DNA of 64,000 nucleotides from Monomorium pharaonis (GCF_013373865.1 NC_050471.1:26693176-26757175), one strand, 5' to 3'. Counted from the stretch's first letter, positions 1 to 13,960 are shown. The notes: generated by a model from the sequence alone, not told the origin. Program-made: numbers and translations.

Positions 1-37
1 ATTGAAGAAATGTTTTAAATGAATTTTGTTCTCTTAG

Positions 38-3000
38 GTCAATTATATTTTATGATCAAATGCTGAATAAACGCGGCGACACGATACAAATTTCCAAAAC
101 TATGGTGAATTGTCTGACGTGGCATCCCGACCGTACAATGGCAGATGAATGCTCGCCGCTTGCCAATTACTTGGCAATTGCCTCCGATTCGTGTAGCATA
201 TTAATTTATGATATTTCAATACTATTAAAAGAATTAAAAGACAATGGAGATGTTACAGAAAACAGAAATGACGAAGACGTAATGCACAAGTTAGTAGCGA
301 CATTAAACGGACACTCGGATAAAGTGGTGTCTCTAGCTTGGAGTCCACATTTCAATGGATACTTAGTGTCTGGTAGCTACGACAATATTGCACAGGTGAG
401 ATATACATGCACTATACACAGTATTGTTCAATTAAATTATACGCATCATGGCTCATTTATGTCTATTAAGTTTGTAGAATGAAATATGATCCCCTGAAAT
501 TTTACTCTTTTATTCGTAATTTTCAATCAATACAGATAAAATTCTTTTTAGTCTATTAGCAAATTTTATTAGATTAATGAATTACTACATTATTTTATTA
601 TTTTTATTCGTATATATGGAATGTAGAACTCAAACTTGCAATCTGTTGGTTACTAACTTGTCGCTTTCATATGGAGTCACACGGGTTATTCTCCAATCGG
701 TATTTTTACAACAAAATTGAGTATACATGGGATGAGAATCAGGGACTCACCGACTACAAATCGATAGTTTTTATACAGTTTTCTATGTGTCATCTAAATT
801 AAACTTGCATTTAATTATTTATTATTCGATGTACAGCATTGTGTTATATTAGGATACAGATATTAAATCTTATTTAAATATAATTTAATCATTTTTATAT
901 ATCGTTACGTAATTTTTTTTCGAATATATCGTTCTCTAGGTGTGGAACGTTGAAAAAGAGGAATTGATGGGCACGTACATGGGTCATATCGGACCTGTAT
1001 TGTCCTGTATGTGGAGTCCTCTCAAACCACAATTAATAATGACTGGTTCGTCGGATTTTACGCTACATGTATGGAATTATACTTTACCGGAGCAATCGCC
1101 AAAGCAACTTTCCGACATTAAGGGTAAGAAGAAAAAGGGTAAGAAGAAGAAAAAGAATTCAAAGACGGCCAATAATGAGAATAATGAGACTGTACCAAAT
1201 CCTGTTAATGAAGTTCTTGAAGAAACTCAATCTAATTCAAGTAAATAATTTTTTTATACAATTGACATGATACATGGTAATAACATCGTTGATATTTATT
1301 ATTAATGATATGTTATTGATTCTCAGAGACACAGAACAATTTAAATGATCTCGTTCCCGAGATAAATCTATGGCGTGATGAATTAAAACCCGAGACAAAT
1401 CTATGGTGTAGTCATAGTGAATTAAAAGATCACTTAAACAGGGCGGCTTTAGTTGGTGAATTAAATGACTATTTAGTATCGCTTGCACCTAGTATTTCTA
1501 TGTTGTATGTATAAATATTTGTACAAATATAAGACAAATTTTGTGTATATTGTTTATATACAATAAACTCTGATATTGCAGAATGTGGGAAAGAATTTGC
1601 GAAGAGTATGCGCAACAATTAATAACGAACCATAATCCAGGAAAAGCAGTAACATATTTACTAAGGATAAACAAAATTGACAAAGCCTTAGAAGTGCTTT
1701 TAGATGCTTTCATGTATGAGGAGGCATATACACTCGGAAGATTGAAATTAGATGCTGATGATTCGTTTCTAAATCGAATATTAGAGTCCTGGGCGACATG
1801 GGCTAGTTTTGAAGGTCATCTAAAAGAAGCAGCTAAGTGGTAAGGCAATTATTTTTTAATAAATATTTCCTATTAAACATTTTTTGTAAGTATAATATAC
1901 TACATATAATGGAAAATGTATTTTTCATATATATGTATATGAATAATAATAATTTAAATATATATAAATGTAAATAATAGTTATAAAAAATTTTTATTAA
2001 CGTGACTTTTGTAATATTACATGTATTAGCTACGTAAAACTGAACAAGTTTGATAAGGCAGCAATGATTCTTTCTCGTCAAAAAGACATAGACAATTTAG
2101 GACTAGCATCAGAACTAGCGTTTTTAAGTGGTGACGAGGAATTCGGTACGTCTTTAATTGTGAACGCGGTGACGCTTGCTCTAATAAAGTTAGATTGGTC
2201 CAAAGCACGTTCCCTTATCAAGGACATCGGACAAGCTCAGGTATATTTTTACACATATATTTTACACGTACATACTTTTTTTATCCAAATGCAACTAAAA
2301 ACTTTGTGTGCAGTATTTGAAGGTACATATAGATGCCCATGAGGCAATCGTGAGCACATACTCGAAAGAGACTGAATTAGATATAATGAAAAAATGGTTG
2401 GAAGGAAAGGAAAATAAAAGTGTGTTACAAACTCTTAAGGAAAAATATAACACCTTCATGTACGATGTTTTACGTAAAAATGATGATATAAACATTAATT
2501 TGGAAAATATATCGTGCGCTAAAATGGTAAGATGTGAAATACAGAAATAAGAATGACTATTGATCCTTTTAGATATATTTAATAACAATACTTAATACTA
2601 TCCGTGTATAATAATACTTTGTATTAATCTTCAGATGGACATATACATTAGTTATCAAATTGCTTTGGCGGCCACGTGCGATGCAAAAGAAACCCAATTA
2701 AAGCACTTAATAACAGCAATAAGCAACGTATTCGAATTCGAAAATCTAGCCAAATCAAAGAAGGAAGGATTCTTTACGCATGTTCTCACGATATTGGATA
2801 CCAAGAAACCAACGGACGAAAGTAGCATTTACGCAGAAAACAGTTATCCCGTATCGCAGAGTATACGCGCTTATTTAAGCATCGGTCTCCTGAACTGGTT
2901 ATCGAAATATTCAAAAACGTTATCGGACGAAGAAGAAACGCAGTTTATGCAGTTGGTATTAAACTTGTTAAACAGTATCATGAATGAAACAAACATATCT

Positions 3001-3412
3001 CATCAGAAAAAAATTGATAAACATAACGAATTGAAGAAAAAAATTAACATTCTAGGTTAGTGCTTTTTTATAATCTATTAAGTTTTTGTTAGATTTGTAG
3101 ATTTCAATATATGATTATGTATAGTATACAAATCAATTTAAATAATAAGGTTATTGTCTTATACATACAATATATTTTAAATTATGTTTTGCAGTGAGAG
3201 CGATGAATAAGACAAAAAATGATGATAATTATAGAGATCTCGAACAAGAAACACAGAAACCCAAATTCCATATAAATAAATTCAATGAGAAACGAGATTA
3301 CACACCAAATCTTATCACCATTTTAAAAATAGCACATTCAGTTGCTTACAAATTGAGAGGTAATAACAAATTTCAACTTTTAGAATTTTGCAACAATCTC
3401 ATTAAAGAATGA
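38..3412 (+). CDS. Gemin5: Gemin5-like SMN-complex protein, 3' portion (5' end outside window)
   Basis: In other animals Gemin5 is the WD-repeat subunit of the SMN complex that recognises snRNAs and helps load Sm proteins. Exons read here: 38-395, 940-1240, 1327-1504, 1582-1839, 2030-2240, 2314-2526, 2635-3055 and 3195-3412. All have GT/AG borders and compatible phases, giving 718 codons and a stop. The first two exons carry the last WD40 blades (NGHSDKVVSLAWSP, then MGHIGPVLSCMWSP). A lysine-rich linker follows at about residues 180-195. The remaining exons are helical and match the TPR-like/dimerisation part of the family (WERICEEYAQQL, GKAVTYLLRINKIDKALEVL). Vertebrate Gemin5 is about 1,500 aa, so the N-terminal propellers lie left of the window. 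Exon 3 contains a small tandem repeat. The assignment rests on recognising the domain order and motifs; no alignment was run. Confidence 0.85.
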
Positions 3413-3480
3413 CAGTTGACACTATCATGATGAAAGAAAGCGAAAATTTAGTATCTCTTTAACTTTTACAATTTATGATA

Positions 3481-3486
3481 AATAAA
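3481..3486 (+). terminator. Poly(A) signal of the Gemin5-like gene
   Basis: An AATAAA hexamer lies 69 nt after the stop codon. It is the first canonical hexamer downstream on the sense strand, so the 3' UTR is probably short. Confidence 0.55.
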
Positions 3487-4404
3487 GAGACAGATCCATT
3501 TGAAGAAAACAAAGATACCGATTAACTATCTTCTTTTGATAATACACTGTGAATACCTAAAATAGATGAAAGTTAAAAATTTAAAATATAAAGAAGTATA
3601 AAAAAATAACACTATATGCAGATTTTTTATATCATTGTAAATGATAAGCTTTGCATCCTAAGTTACTTTTATATATTGTCTATATAAAACATGCAATTAT
3701 ATAGTACATTATAAAAATATATTTTTTTACTATGCTAGTAAAATTTTATTTCTAAAAGGATTTATACATATATATCCTGGTGCGCATGTGTGTAAAAACA
3801 TTTAATTTACCACATTATGGAAATATTTTGAATCAAAACTTTATTTCAATGTATTATTGATTTGTTGATTATTAAGTGATTTTCAATTTGTGAAGAAACA
3901 TTAATAAAAGAAAAACAAGAATAAAAGAAATTGTTATTTAACTGCTATATAACATCCCAAGTTTAAATCAGAGATTAAGTTCCTTCATGGACAAAATCAA
4001 TTATTTTAATGTAACCTAATTTATATTTACTCTCCAGAAACTCTATCATTTCCAGCACAAACATAGTGCCATGTCATACCAACACATTTAACTTTACTTT
4101 TCCATATAATATACTTTCAATCTTAAATTGAAAACTTTCAATTAGTTATCCAGCCATCTGATACTCGATACAAAATTTTCATTTGTGTCTGACTCTTACT
4201 GTTCACTTTTTTTGTGTGTTTTTAAAATCTACCATGTATCCACTCATCAGAAAACAACTAGACATAAATTTAATTTAATAAAATTAATAAAATTTAATTT
4301 ATTAAAAATTAATAAATTTAATAAATTATTAATTTATTTAAAAAAATTTAATAAAATATAGACAGGATAGGATAACATAATGGAAAGATTTAGAATCATA
4401 TTTC
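3487..4404. other. AT-rich intergenic DNA
   Basis: No coding potential was seen on either strand. The part at about 4,261-4,370 is low-complexity AT, built from repeated aattta/aataaa words. Nothing else was recognised. Confidence 0.6.
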
Positions 4405-4872
4405 TTATTACCTTAACCTTGATACATCTCTGGCAGCCATTGATACGATTTTCAAAGGATTAGGTCCCCAGTCAGCTGCAGTCAAGAGAACAGCTCCAGA
4501 GTCAATGGACAATTGCTTGTTGGCTTCTGATGTTGTACATATGTATTAAACCATTCTTCTCCGCGACCAAGAGTTTTCCAGACTTTTCCAGAGTGCCACA
4601 TTAGTATCAAGTGACGTCAAATACAATGCAGACATACACTTTTGATTCTCTTTAATCGCTCTAAGCTTATACATATAATCGTCAGAAACTGACGCTAACA
4701 GCTCACCCTCTGGCTCATGAAAGATCGCGTTCGTATGATTTTTCTAACCTTCCAAAATCTGTAAGACATCATATAGCACTGAATTTAAGTAACATTATAA
4801 ATTTACATAATTTTCCAGATATTCTTACCTCATATACATTGATATCGTTTAGATTCCTACATATTGTACAAT
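4405..4872 (-). pseudogene. Decayed Nup37-like WD40 nucleoporin fragment
   Basis: Read on the minus strand, the segment encodes pieces resembling the WD-repeat nucleoporin Nup37: a FHEPEGELLASVSDD-like blade, then VAEKNG, YNIRSQQAI, and a DSGAVLLTAADWGPNPLKIVS-like stretch. They lie in more than one frame. A TAG stop interrupts the frame at the start of the main segment (GAA GGT TAG), and a frameshift occurs near 4,600. A candidate splice junction remains: a donor after INVYE near 4,828 and a TTACAG acceptor near 4,758, so this looks like an exon-intron copy rather than a processed one. The flank up to about 5,060 may continue it (YNLIKTFYNDVK) but is unclear. The family call comes from memory of family motifs. 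A functional copy would be expected elsewhere in the genome. Confidence 0.5.
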
Positions 4873-5084
4873 CTTATTTTGAAATCTGATCCAGTGATAC
4901 AGAACGTGAAAAATAATGTTCAAGGAGGTTTCTGGACCGTGGGACTTGACATCGTTGTAAAACGTTTTAATAAGATTATATACAATGTCCTCCACGGTAT
5001 CACCTTCATCCTGTCATTTAAAAGTTCGCCAATTTTGTCCCGATCCACTCGAAGAAACTCTTGCGTTTATACGTAGGTGGCGTA

Positions 5085-5403
5085 GCACCCTCTAGCCCCT
5101 AGAGTTTCTAGAGTCCCTAGACTTGTCCTTTGCGCGTGCAAGTATTGAATTGAGATTGCGACTTGCGACGTCTCTCGATGTTTCTGCACGTGTTCCGTTT
5201 ATGCACACGTGATATATCTCTTAAATTTTATTAATTATATTAAGTTGGCATTAATTTTTTATGTATTAACTTTGTTGTGACATCAAGAAAATAATTTCGT
5301 AAGTTCATAACTTCTTTGTGTCGAAAAATCAGAAATATTCGCTTTTTTAAAGGATGTGTTTTGAGGTTATCTCTATTTTTGCGGTGCGTTTATAGATTTG
5401 GCA
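5085..5403 (+). promoter_or_regulatory. Likely promoter and 5' UTR of the HEATR1 gene
   Basis: About 300 bp upstream of the HEATR1 start codon is less AT-rich than its surroundings, with several CG dinucleotides at 5,125-5,200. No TATA box is evident. The transcription start was not located; the call rests on position and composition only. Confidence 0.35.
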
Positions 5404-8400
5404 ATGGCAACGTCGTTGGCAGCACAACTTAAAAAATTGAGAACTCCGCAGACGAATTTACTGCTGCAGGATAAAAAACGTGCTAGCTTACTGTTTGATC
5501 CAAAGGAGGCTGCGAATTTGGACAGAGACACTGTCCTAAGTATAGGTTAGCTTTCTCCTATTGTATCTAATAACAAGTATCTAATAAAATCTCACTCGTT
5601 TTTAATATAATTTATATAGTAAATGTTTTTTTTATTAATTTCTTTTTAGCTAGTTTTGTTTTATGCATTAATTTATTAAATTAATCTTTAAAAGAAATAT
5701 GTTTCTGTAATACAAAAGAAAAACACTAAAGAAATGTTTTTATTTTATTTTATAATCATACTTTTTTATTTATTTTCAGGGCAGAGTGGTTTGCAAGAAC
5801 TACAAAAACTTTCAAGAGTATTTGATGAATTTTATAACACATTATTTGCCCAAAGTTCTGTACATTTTGAAAGAGCTGTGCAAGATGCGACAGTAAATAA
5901 ACAACTAGATGCAAACATCGCAAAATTTTTATTATTTGCAACTCCGTATTTTTTACTGAATGCTTGTCATAAAGCATTGGAGTGGCTTGTATTTAGGTAT
6001 CACATTCATCAGTATAATCGGGAACAGTTTATTCTTCTTATCTTGCCATATCATGAGACTCGTATATTCGTTAGGTATGTATACTACTGAAATTATATTT
6101 TTTATTAATACCATTTTATTAAAGTTTTTAATTTAAACATCAATATTATATACAGTGAGTGTAAATAGTATATTTGTACAGAGGATATTTTTTTAAACCT
6201 TATTTTTAGAAAGCAAATATTTGCTATGTATTAATAACGAACATATGACAAGAATTTTAAAATTTTTATTACATTTTGATAACACATAAAGTTAAAATTT
6301 CTAAAATATATTAGAAATTTTATGAAATATTAAATTAGAAACTGAAAATATTTTAATTTTTGTAATATCTTTATAAAATATTTTTCTTTTATCGATAATA
6401 TTTTTTTTACATCTAATATTTATTTAGTACATATCTTTAAAGCGATTAATTAAAAATTTATGACTGTTTAAGAGCTCTGCAACTGGTAGATTTGTCAGAC
6501 GAGAGCGATAAATGGCATTGGTTAACACCTGTACAGAAAAGCGGTTTGACGTTGCCTTCTGGAATTCTCGTTAAGCGTTTGACTTCGGACAAAGGATTTT
6601 TGAAGACATTATGTACTCATGTGACATCTGCCACGAAGACTTACTCAGATCAAGCATCATGCCTAACCACCTTGTATGCTTTTTACACTACTGCGATATT
6701 AGGCATGATCGAATTTATGTCTGTCACCGAGGTTCAAGTGAATTACCTATTGCCAACTCTTCTTCATGGATTAAAAAGTCCCATTCTCGATTTTGCCGCC
6801 AGCAGCTATATGATTATTGCGAAATTGATGACGAAGGTAAGTGTCATCTGTTTTAACCATAATCGCCTGTTTGTCGAATATTTTTGTTCTAAATATTAAA
6901 TAAATAAATTTGATTTTGTAATATATTGTAAAAATGTAACTATCATACATTTTTAATAATATGGTAAATTTATAGGTAAAATTGAATGAAGACACCATAG
7001 AAAAATTGTTGCTCAAGACGTTCAAAATGCCGCACTTGAAACAGGAAGCTGTCACTTTTCTACTCTACCTCTATCAATCTCCGGTTAATCGGCTCACTGT
7101 CGTACCGCAAAGTTTGGTCCATCAACTTTCTGAATTATCTTGGTTTGTTGAAACAGTTGCCAAGATTCATTCGAAGACAGACACTAACGCGTCACGATTT
7201 CTCGTGTCTTTTTTTCAAGCAGCTTGTCAAGTTGTCGCCAGGGATCCCCAAAGCACTAATGATGTTCAGAATATGATCAACAATATTCTGGATCATATTA
7301 GACTTGATAGCGAGGCGGTAGACGCCATTCTATCTAATGTATTAACATGTGAATTTTTCAAGAATGAAAACGCGAGAGACTTTCTAGCAGAGTTCTATAA
7401 GCGTTTTGAGTGCAGCTACCCAGACAATTTTGATAGGTATCTGAAAAAATTGATGAAGCAAGGTGAGAATGACGAAAGTTCTAAACAAGCGTTACATTTT
7501 CTTACTTCTTGGCCCTTTGGCACCGAGGGCACGCAGGGATTTGTCGAGATTCTAAATAAGCTAACTCATATCAGCGCCGCGCAACGAGTGACCGCTCTTG
7601 AAATTCTTGCCAAGAACAACGTAAATATATCCGAGAGCTTTCATGGTATAATAACGAGTACTCTTCAAGAGAGATTCTATGATAGTGACGTGAATGTTGT
7701 GAAGACACTGCTGTCTTTCCCTACAAAGAAATTGATCAGTTTATTACCCTCGGATACTGTGGTGGAAGAGTTATTGGTTTTGTTAATAACTTGTCACACA
7801 GCATCGAGGAAAGCCTTAGCTAAGCCAGCTCTAAAAATGCTCTTAGATCTATGTGAAGAGAGTGACAATACTAATGTCTTCATCACGGCTTTACCATACT
7901 TATTTCCAGCCACAGACGAGGACGTGGCAGTTGCTTTGGAGGTACTTCGATCGAATTTTGCTAAGAATAATATATATATGCAGCAAGTGATTAATGACAT
8001 TGACAAATCCAAACTGAACGCTGAAGCAGTATCTTCTGCCGCTTTTCATAATATCTTAAAATATGAGCTATTACCGCCCACAGAGAGTATATTGAATTCC
8101 ATGCGGCAACAAATGCCGCATGGTGATGCGGCATCTCTGTTTTTCAATATGATTCTACTGGGATCGGTATGCAGGGTACCCGTGGGTTCGATGCCAGCCA
8201 AAACCGCGCGTGATGTTATTGAAATAGCCACAAAAATGATTAAGACATATGCACACGTTAAAGTACTGCGCGATTGCAACAACATCAACGGTAATAACAT
8301 TCAAATGGCTTTGAAACTCACGTCCGAAGGAATCTTGCCCCTTCAGGTGGGCACTTACGTCCTTGAAATGGTACACAGGCGACTGAACATCAAGTCCGAG

Positions 8401-11400
8401 TCGAAACTCGACTTCGACAATAATGCAGAGCGAAGTAATCTCATTTTGCGACTTCTGGAGATGTATATTGAAGGCATGAACAACCGACACTGGCGGAAAC
8501 ATTACGCTAGATGTCTACAAATCTTTTTCCAACTATATTTTTCCACAGTGGAGAACCTCATTTGTTTCCTTGCACAATTCTACGCGGAACCTGTCAAGAC
8601 GCAGTTGTCCTATCATTGTTTACAGATTTCCTTGCAATTGCTAAATAAGTGTAAATCTTTTCAATGGGCGTTCCAAGATCAAGAATTTATAACTAATGTG
8701 CTACTTTCATTGACGAGACGTAACAATGAATGCAGGAGAGTGGCGATGGATATTGTAAAGAAACTGACGCAGACTTTCAGCCTCAATGCGGAACCGTTTT
8801 TCGTGTTGCTGCAGAAACTAGCGACAAAGTGCGCGGAGATCTGCCAAGATCCTGACGATCTTGCAGTTAACCTGTACTTCTTTCTCTCTCCAGATCCACA
8901 TGTCTCTCATCAAATGAAAGAACATAAAAAGTTGCAACAGGCTCAGAAACTGTTGTTCGACATGGTGATGCAGCAGAACGAGGCATTAAAGATTTCTCTA
9001 AATCGAAGATCACAGCTTCTTGATATTCTAGTGAACGTCAATAGCTCCGAGATTCTTCAACAATTGGCTCCAATGGGCCTTCAGCTTCTGCAAAAGTTGG
9101 AGGATGATCCAAAAAATCAGTCAGCCGGTTCCGCCTTACGAAATATATTGGAACGTTTTACCATAAACACAGTTGATGCTCTAAAGGATGAGCAAGTATG
9201 GCTGTTGTTTACAAAGTGCATTCTGATGCACGAATCCTGCGCGGTTTTAGATTGCGGCGACCGAACGTCGCCAAGCATTATAGTGTTAAAACGGATCAAT
9301 GTGCTCTTTGATGAGATGTCTCGCGATCTCCAGATGAGCATTCTATCCAAAATGTTGGACGTGATGATTGACTGTGAGATTAATGACGTCGTCTCCGTCG
9401 CGGGCAAGACTATTCATCAGCTACGCATGGATGCAACACTCCTAATCTCGGAATTGGAGGCCATGAAGCGGAGCGGACAAATTCAAGAAGAGTCAGTGGA
9501 GAACTCGGATGTGACGTCGAGCGCGAAAAAGAGAAAGAAGCGACAGAGCCAAATTCACCTAGCGCATCCAGCGATGATCCACAGTCGAGCCTGGAGACGT
9601 GGTGTCGTTCTGTTGGAGTTTGCCGAGCGCGCTGATAACATTCAATGTGAGCATTTGCTGTACAGCGTATTATTCGATCTGCTGAATGTTTGTCTGAGCC
9701 TAGAGGAACAGAGTCCAGTCGAGTACACGAACCAGCTGCTTCTCTCGACGATTTTTCGAATGATGAATAAGAAGGTGCCAATGCGCGACGCTAATTTGCA
9801 GATCACGCTAATCGTCAAGTGCATTAGAACGTCGCGCAATCCACAGACGCATCATCATGCGTTGTTGGTGTTAGTCGAATTCTTAAGGAATGTGGACATG
9901 CATCACGCTCTTTTTAATCTCATGCCGATTTTCACGTTTATGGGCAACACGATGGTGCGGCAGGATGACGCTTACTCCATACAGATTATCTCCAAGACCC
10001 TGGAAACGGTGGTGCCGATTATAAACGCGGCTGACGATGCAACACATGCCTGCGAGTTACTAAGAACATTTATTGTCTCGCTGCCTCACATTCCCGAGCA
10101 CAGACGAATGCCGCTCTTTGTAAAACTGCTACAACTCCTCGACAACCATCTCCATTTGTTTTATTTGTTGACTTTTGAGAGTCACGTAATGAAGAGTGCA
10201 ACCCGGACCGAACATCCCACGCAATGGTTGGATTTTGCTATTCAGGTGTCTCAACAATTTTCGCCACATAGATTACTTCAGGTTAGTTCTCGAAAATCAT
10301 TTCTATTAGAATTTCACAAAATAATAATTTTTGATAACATTTTAGTAATAGGAATTTACGTAATTGATTCTGTAAACAATTGTTTGATTATTTTAATTAT
10401 TTAGAGATATATAACGAAAGAATTTTCCGATTTTTATTTTAGATTTGCACGAAGGTAATAGAGTTTGTCAAGATATTACCGATGGACATCGATGACGAAC
10501 AGGGCAGAAGGGAAGCAATGAAATTCCAGTACAAGAATATTTATGATGTGACCAAATCTACGCCGAAAAATCTTCGGCACTACAAGATAACAGCTGTGCA
10601 GTTTCTCAGTAACCTCCTGTCGCATGAGGACTTTATCAATCGTGTGGCCGTGTTAAGCCAGAATGAGGCAAACAATATGAACAAGTACTGCGATCGCCTG
10701 GCGATCGAGCTGATTCTGTTGATTGAGACTATTTCGAAAACTGCTGATCAACATCAGAACAAACCGAGCGCCAAGTACTGGAAAGTGTTGCTACATCATT
10801 TGTATGATGTGTTGGATTTGGTGAACAATTTATTGCCGAATTCTCTGTTCCTGCAGAGCGTCAAAAACCTATTAAAGCATGAATTGCTGTCGGTGAAGAA
10901 GAAAGCTTTGGAATTACTAAATGCAAGATTGCTTCAAAAGAAATTTAACGAGGAAATTCATGTAGATCTTTTAAGTTTGATCAAGCCATTGGCAGACTTC
11001 TTCGATGTCGATGTAAAGGTTGAAAACCAGGAACAAGAAATAATCCAACAGACAGTGTTAATATCTTTGAAGCTGTTGGGAAAATTACTAGCTGTTGATC
11101 ATCCAGCTGTTTTTAGACCGGTACCTATACTCATTTAAGCAAAATTTTATTTTACATTGATATTTATTAATAAAAATTTGATAATTTATTAAGCAATTCT
11201 TAAAAAAAATTATCTTATTGTAATAATACTATATATAGTTTAGTATATAATTACTATTATTTAATATTATGTATATATTAATAATTGTTTACAGATTTTG
11301 GACATAACGACCCAATTGTTGCACTCTAAAAATGGTCCAGTATTAGCCAATGCAGCGTTGTGTGTAGCAGAATTATGCAGTTCAATGCGAACGCATGCTC

Positions 11401-13396
11401 TATACTCGTTGAATAAGTTTGTGCCAGCAATTTTAAAGTTGTTAGAAACCCATTGCCATCAGAATGTACCGGATGTAATAGTCATTAGCATCGTAAGTGC
11501 TTTACAGAAGATAGTTGAGTCTCTGGGAAATTTCCTGTCGCTCTACTTGGATCAACTCTTGTCTGAATTGACAATACTGAGTTCTGAATATACTAACACG
11601 GAGCATCCTAAGGTATTTGTGATATCTTTCCAGCTGTAATTCTATTACAAAAATTTCGTTAGTTCCTCTTGTAGCTTAATTGTTCTTTATATTTTACAGG
11701 CCGTTATCGTCCTTTCGCGTTTGAAGGCAACGACGCAGAAATTATCCAGTTGCATATCTCTACGAGTGTTGCTACCAGCTATCAATGGAACTTATCAGAT
11801 GTTATTAAGAAAGAAGTCTTACAAATGTATACCATCATTGATGAATGTGCTAGCCGAATCTTTCAACAGCGAGCGTCCAGCAGAACTGAAGCTTGATGTC
11901 GACAATCTTGGCGACTTTTTCCTCGAGGTTCTTCAATTCCGCGAAAGAAGCGAAGATAATATAAAAACGGATGAAGACGCGCAAATTACATTAAAAGATA
12001 TCATTGCGATCGAGGACAGCGTTAGTAAAGCACTAGAGGCATTGCTCTTAAAGTTGAGCGAAGTAACATTTAGACCGTTATATGATAAGCTCTATGGATG
12101 GGCAACGAACGATACACAGTACAAGCAGCGAAATATAACATTCTATAGGTACGAACAATTTAATTCTAAATTACAGTTGTAAATCTGTTTCAAGTATTTA
12201 TGATTCTTGCTAATCGTGCAATGATTAAATTAACATTTAAATTACTTAATTACTATATTACTGATTAAGAGATAATAATAACAATATGAATAGATATTTC
12301 TTATTATAAAATAATTGAAATAAATATTTGTTTTAGTTTTGTCACAAAATTTTAGATTAGTCACAAAAAATTTCAAAATTATAATTATTTTTTAATATAA
12401 TATAAACATGAAATATTATTTTAACTCGTTAACAAATTAATAAAAAATAATGTATCTTGTGCTATAAATTTTTTTAAAAGTGCAAAAATTTCTATTTATT
12501 TTTGTAGATTATCGGCGAATATAGCAGAATGTCTGAAGTCTCTCTTTGTTTTATTCGCCGGACTCTTTTTGAAGCATGCGGCGTCGTTGTTGAGCAACAA
12601 CAACATGTTCATAACCGATACTCCACAAGAATTGACACTTCTCGACGAATCGAACAGAATTGAGCTGGTGGAGGCGATTTTATTGACGCTTCATCGAGTA
12701 TTCGGTTATGATGTACACAACTTTGTTAGTCAGAATCAATTTGAAGTTCTTATGCAACCAATAGTGGACCAGGTGGAAAATACAATGGGCACGAAGGAAG
12801 AATACGAAAGTCGAGCTAACCGACTTATTGTGCCTTGCATAGCTTCCTTTGCTAGCGCCATTGCAGATGATTCATTACACAAACAACTAGTCTATCAAAC
12901 GTTGTTGAAAACGAGACACGCAAAGCCTTATGTTAGGAGCACTGCTTTAAATGCATTGGTAAGATCAAATGTTTTAATGATTAATCTACTATTATTTTGT
13001 TTAGTGACACAGTAAAATTTTATAAAAAATTAATTTTATGCTAAAACTGTTTATACAGCTTATATATATATATACATATGTTTAATTGTGATTATTAATA
13101 ATTAATAATTGCTGCTATTTTTGGTACTTAATTATCGTAATTATCGTGTTTTCTGTATTTCAATATTTTTTAAATAGGCTTTTAATTGTTTATATTTTTG
13201 ACAATTATACTTTATTACATTTTAGGTTGAAATCGCGAGGAAACTTGGTGAAGATTTTATGCCATTATTGCCAGAAACTGTGCCATTCCTGGCAGAAATG
13301 TTGGAAGATGAAGACGAAGCTACAGAGAAAAGTGCGCAGAATGCTGTTCGCACACTAGAAGAGATTTTAGGAGAGCCTTTACAAAAATATTTTTAA
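5404..13396 (+). CDS. HEATR1: HEATR1 / UTP10-like U3 snoRNP protein (SSU processome)
   Basis: Complete gene for the large HEAT-repeat protein of the U3 small-subunit processome, needed in other eukaryotes for pre-18S rRNA processing and RNA polymerase I transcription in the nucleolus. Exons: 5404-5545, 5780-6074, 6473-6836, 6976-10281, 10443-11120, 11295-11612, 11700-12148, 12508-12958 and 13226-13396. The sum is 6,174 nt, giving 2,057 aa, close to the ~2,140 aa of vertebrate HEATR1. The N-terminus (MATSLAAQLKKL...) is typical of the family, as is the C-terminal HEAT block ending in VEIARKLGEDFMPLLPETVP. One exon alone encodes 1,102 codons. A basic cluster (KKRKKRQS) near genomic 9,525 could be a nuclear localisation signal. 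All junctions are GT/AG and in phase. The penultimate exon recurs downstream as broken copies. Confidence 0.9.
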
Positions 13397-13445
13397 ACCT
13401 TTCCAAATGTGTAAAGTTGTAAATATGTAAATAATTAGGTTTTAT

Positions 13446-13451
13446 AATAAA
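13446..13451 (+). terminator. Poly(A) signal of HEATR1
   Basis: AATAAA lies 50 nt after the HEATR1 stop codon and is the nearest canonical hexamer on the sense strand. Confidence 0.6.
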
Positions 13452-13599
13452 ATTACAGTAAAACGCGTTTCTATACATATGTAATGTGTGATTAAAAAAG
13501 AGTACATTTTCGATGAAATTTAAGTATTTAAATTTTTTTTTGTAAAACTGTTGTGATACTGTACAAAACACACACACAGACACACCACATCTTGTTTTA

Positions 13600-13960
13600 A
13601 CAACTTATTTTGCTCTGAACGTAGCTACTTCGAGTAATATTTTAAAAAATAAATTTTTGCAAATGCAGTACACATAATATTTAAAGATGTACATACCTAT
13701 TTACTGTTAACATAAAATAGCAATTAATCGGATACAACTTCGCAGTAAACGTGCGAAAAAAAGCAAGATTTTTACTGTATTCTTTATGCAATTATAGCGT
13801 CATCCGGCTTCAAATTTTACTTTTTTAAATTAATACAAATGAACTTCGGAAGCAACATTCAAGCAATCACTTTCTGTACTATATTCTATGGCAAAATGCG
13901 TGCATACAAATGCTGTGAAAAAACGCGCTCTCTTCGTTTCTTCAAGCAAATATAATTTTT
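13600..13960. repeat. Duplicated block A (copy next to the HEATR1 3' end)
   Basis: This block aligns by eye, with many substitutions and small indels, to 15,930-16,350. Shared words include atcggataca, agtaaa(a)cgtgcga, actgtattctt/accgtattctt and gcgctctctt/gcgctcttt. The 15.9-16.35 kb copy lies inside the predicted 3' UTR of the minus-strand membrane-protein gene, so this copy probably derives from that UTR or its flank. Confidence 0.6.
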
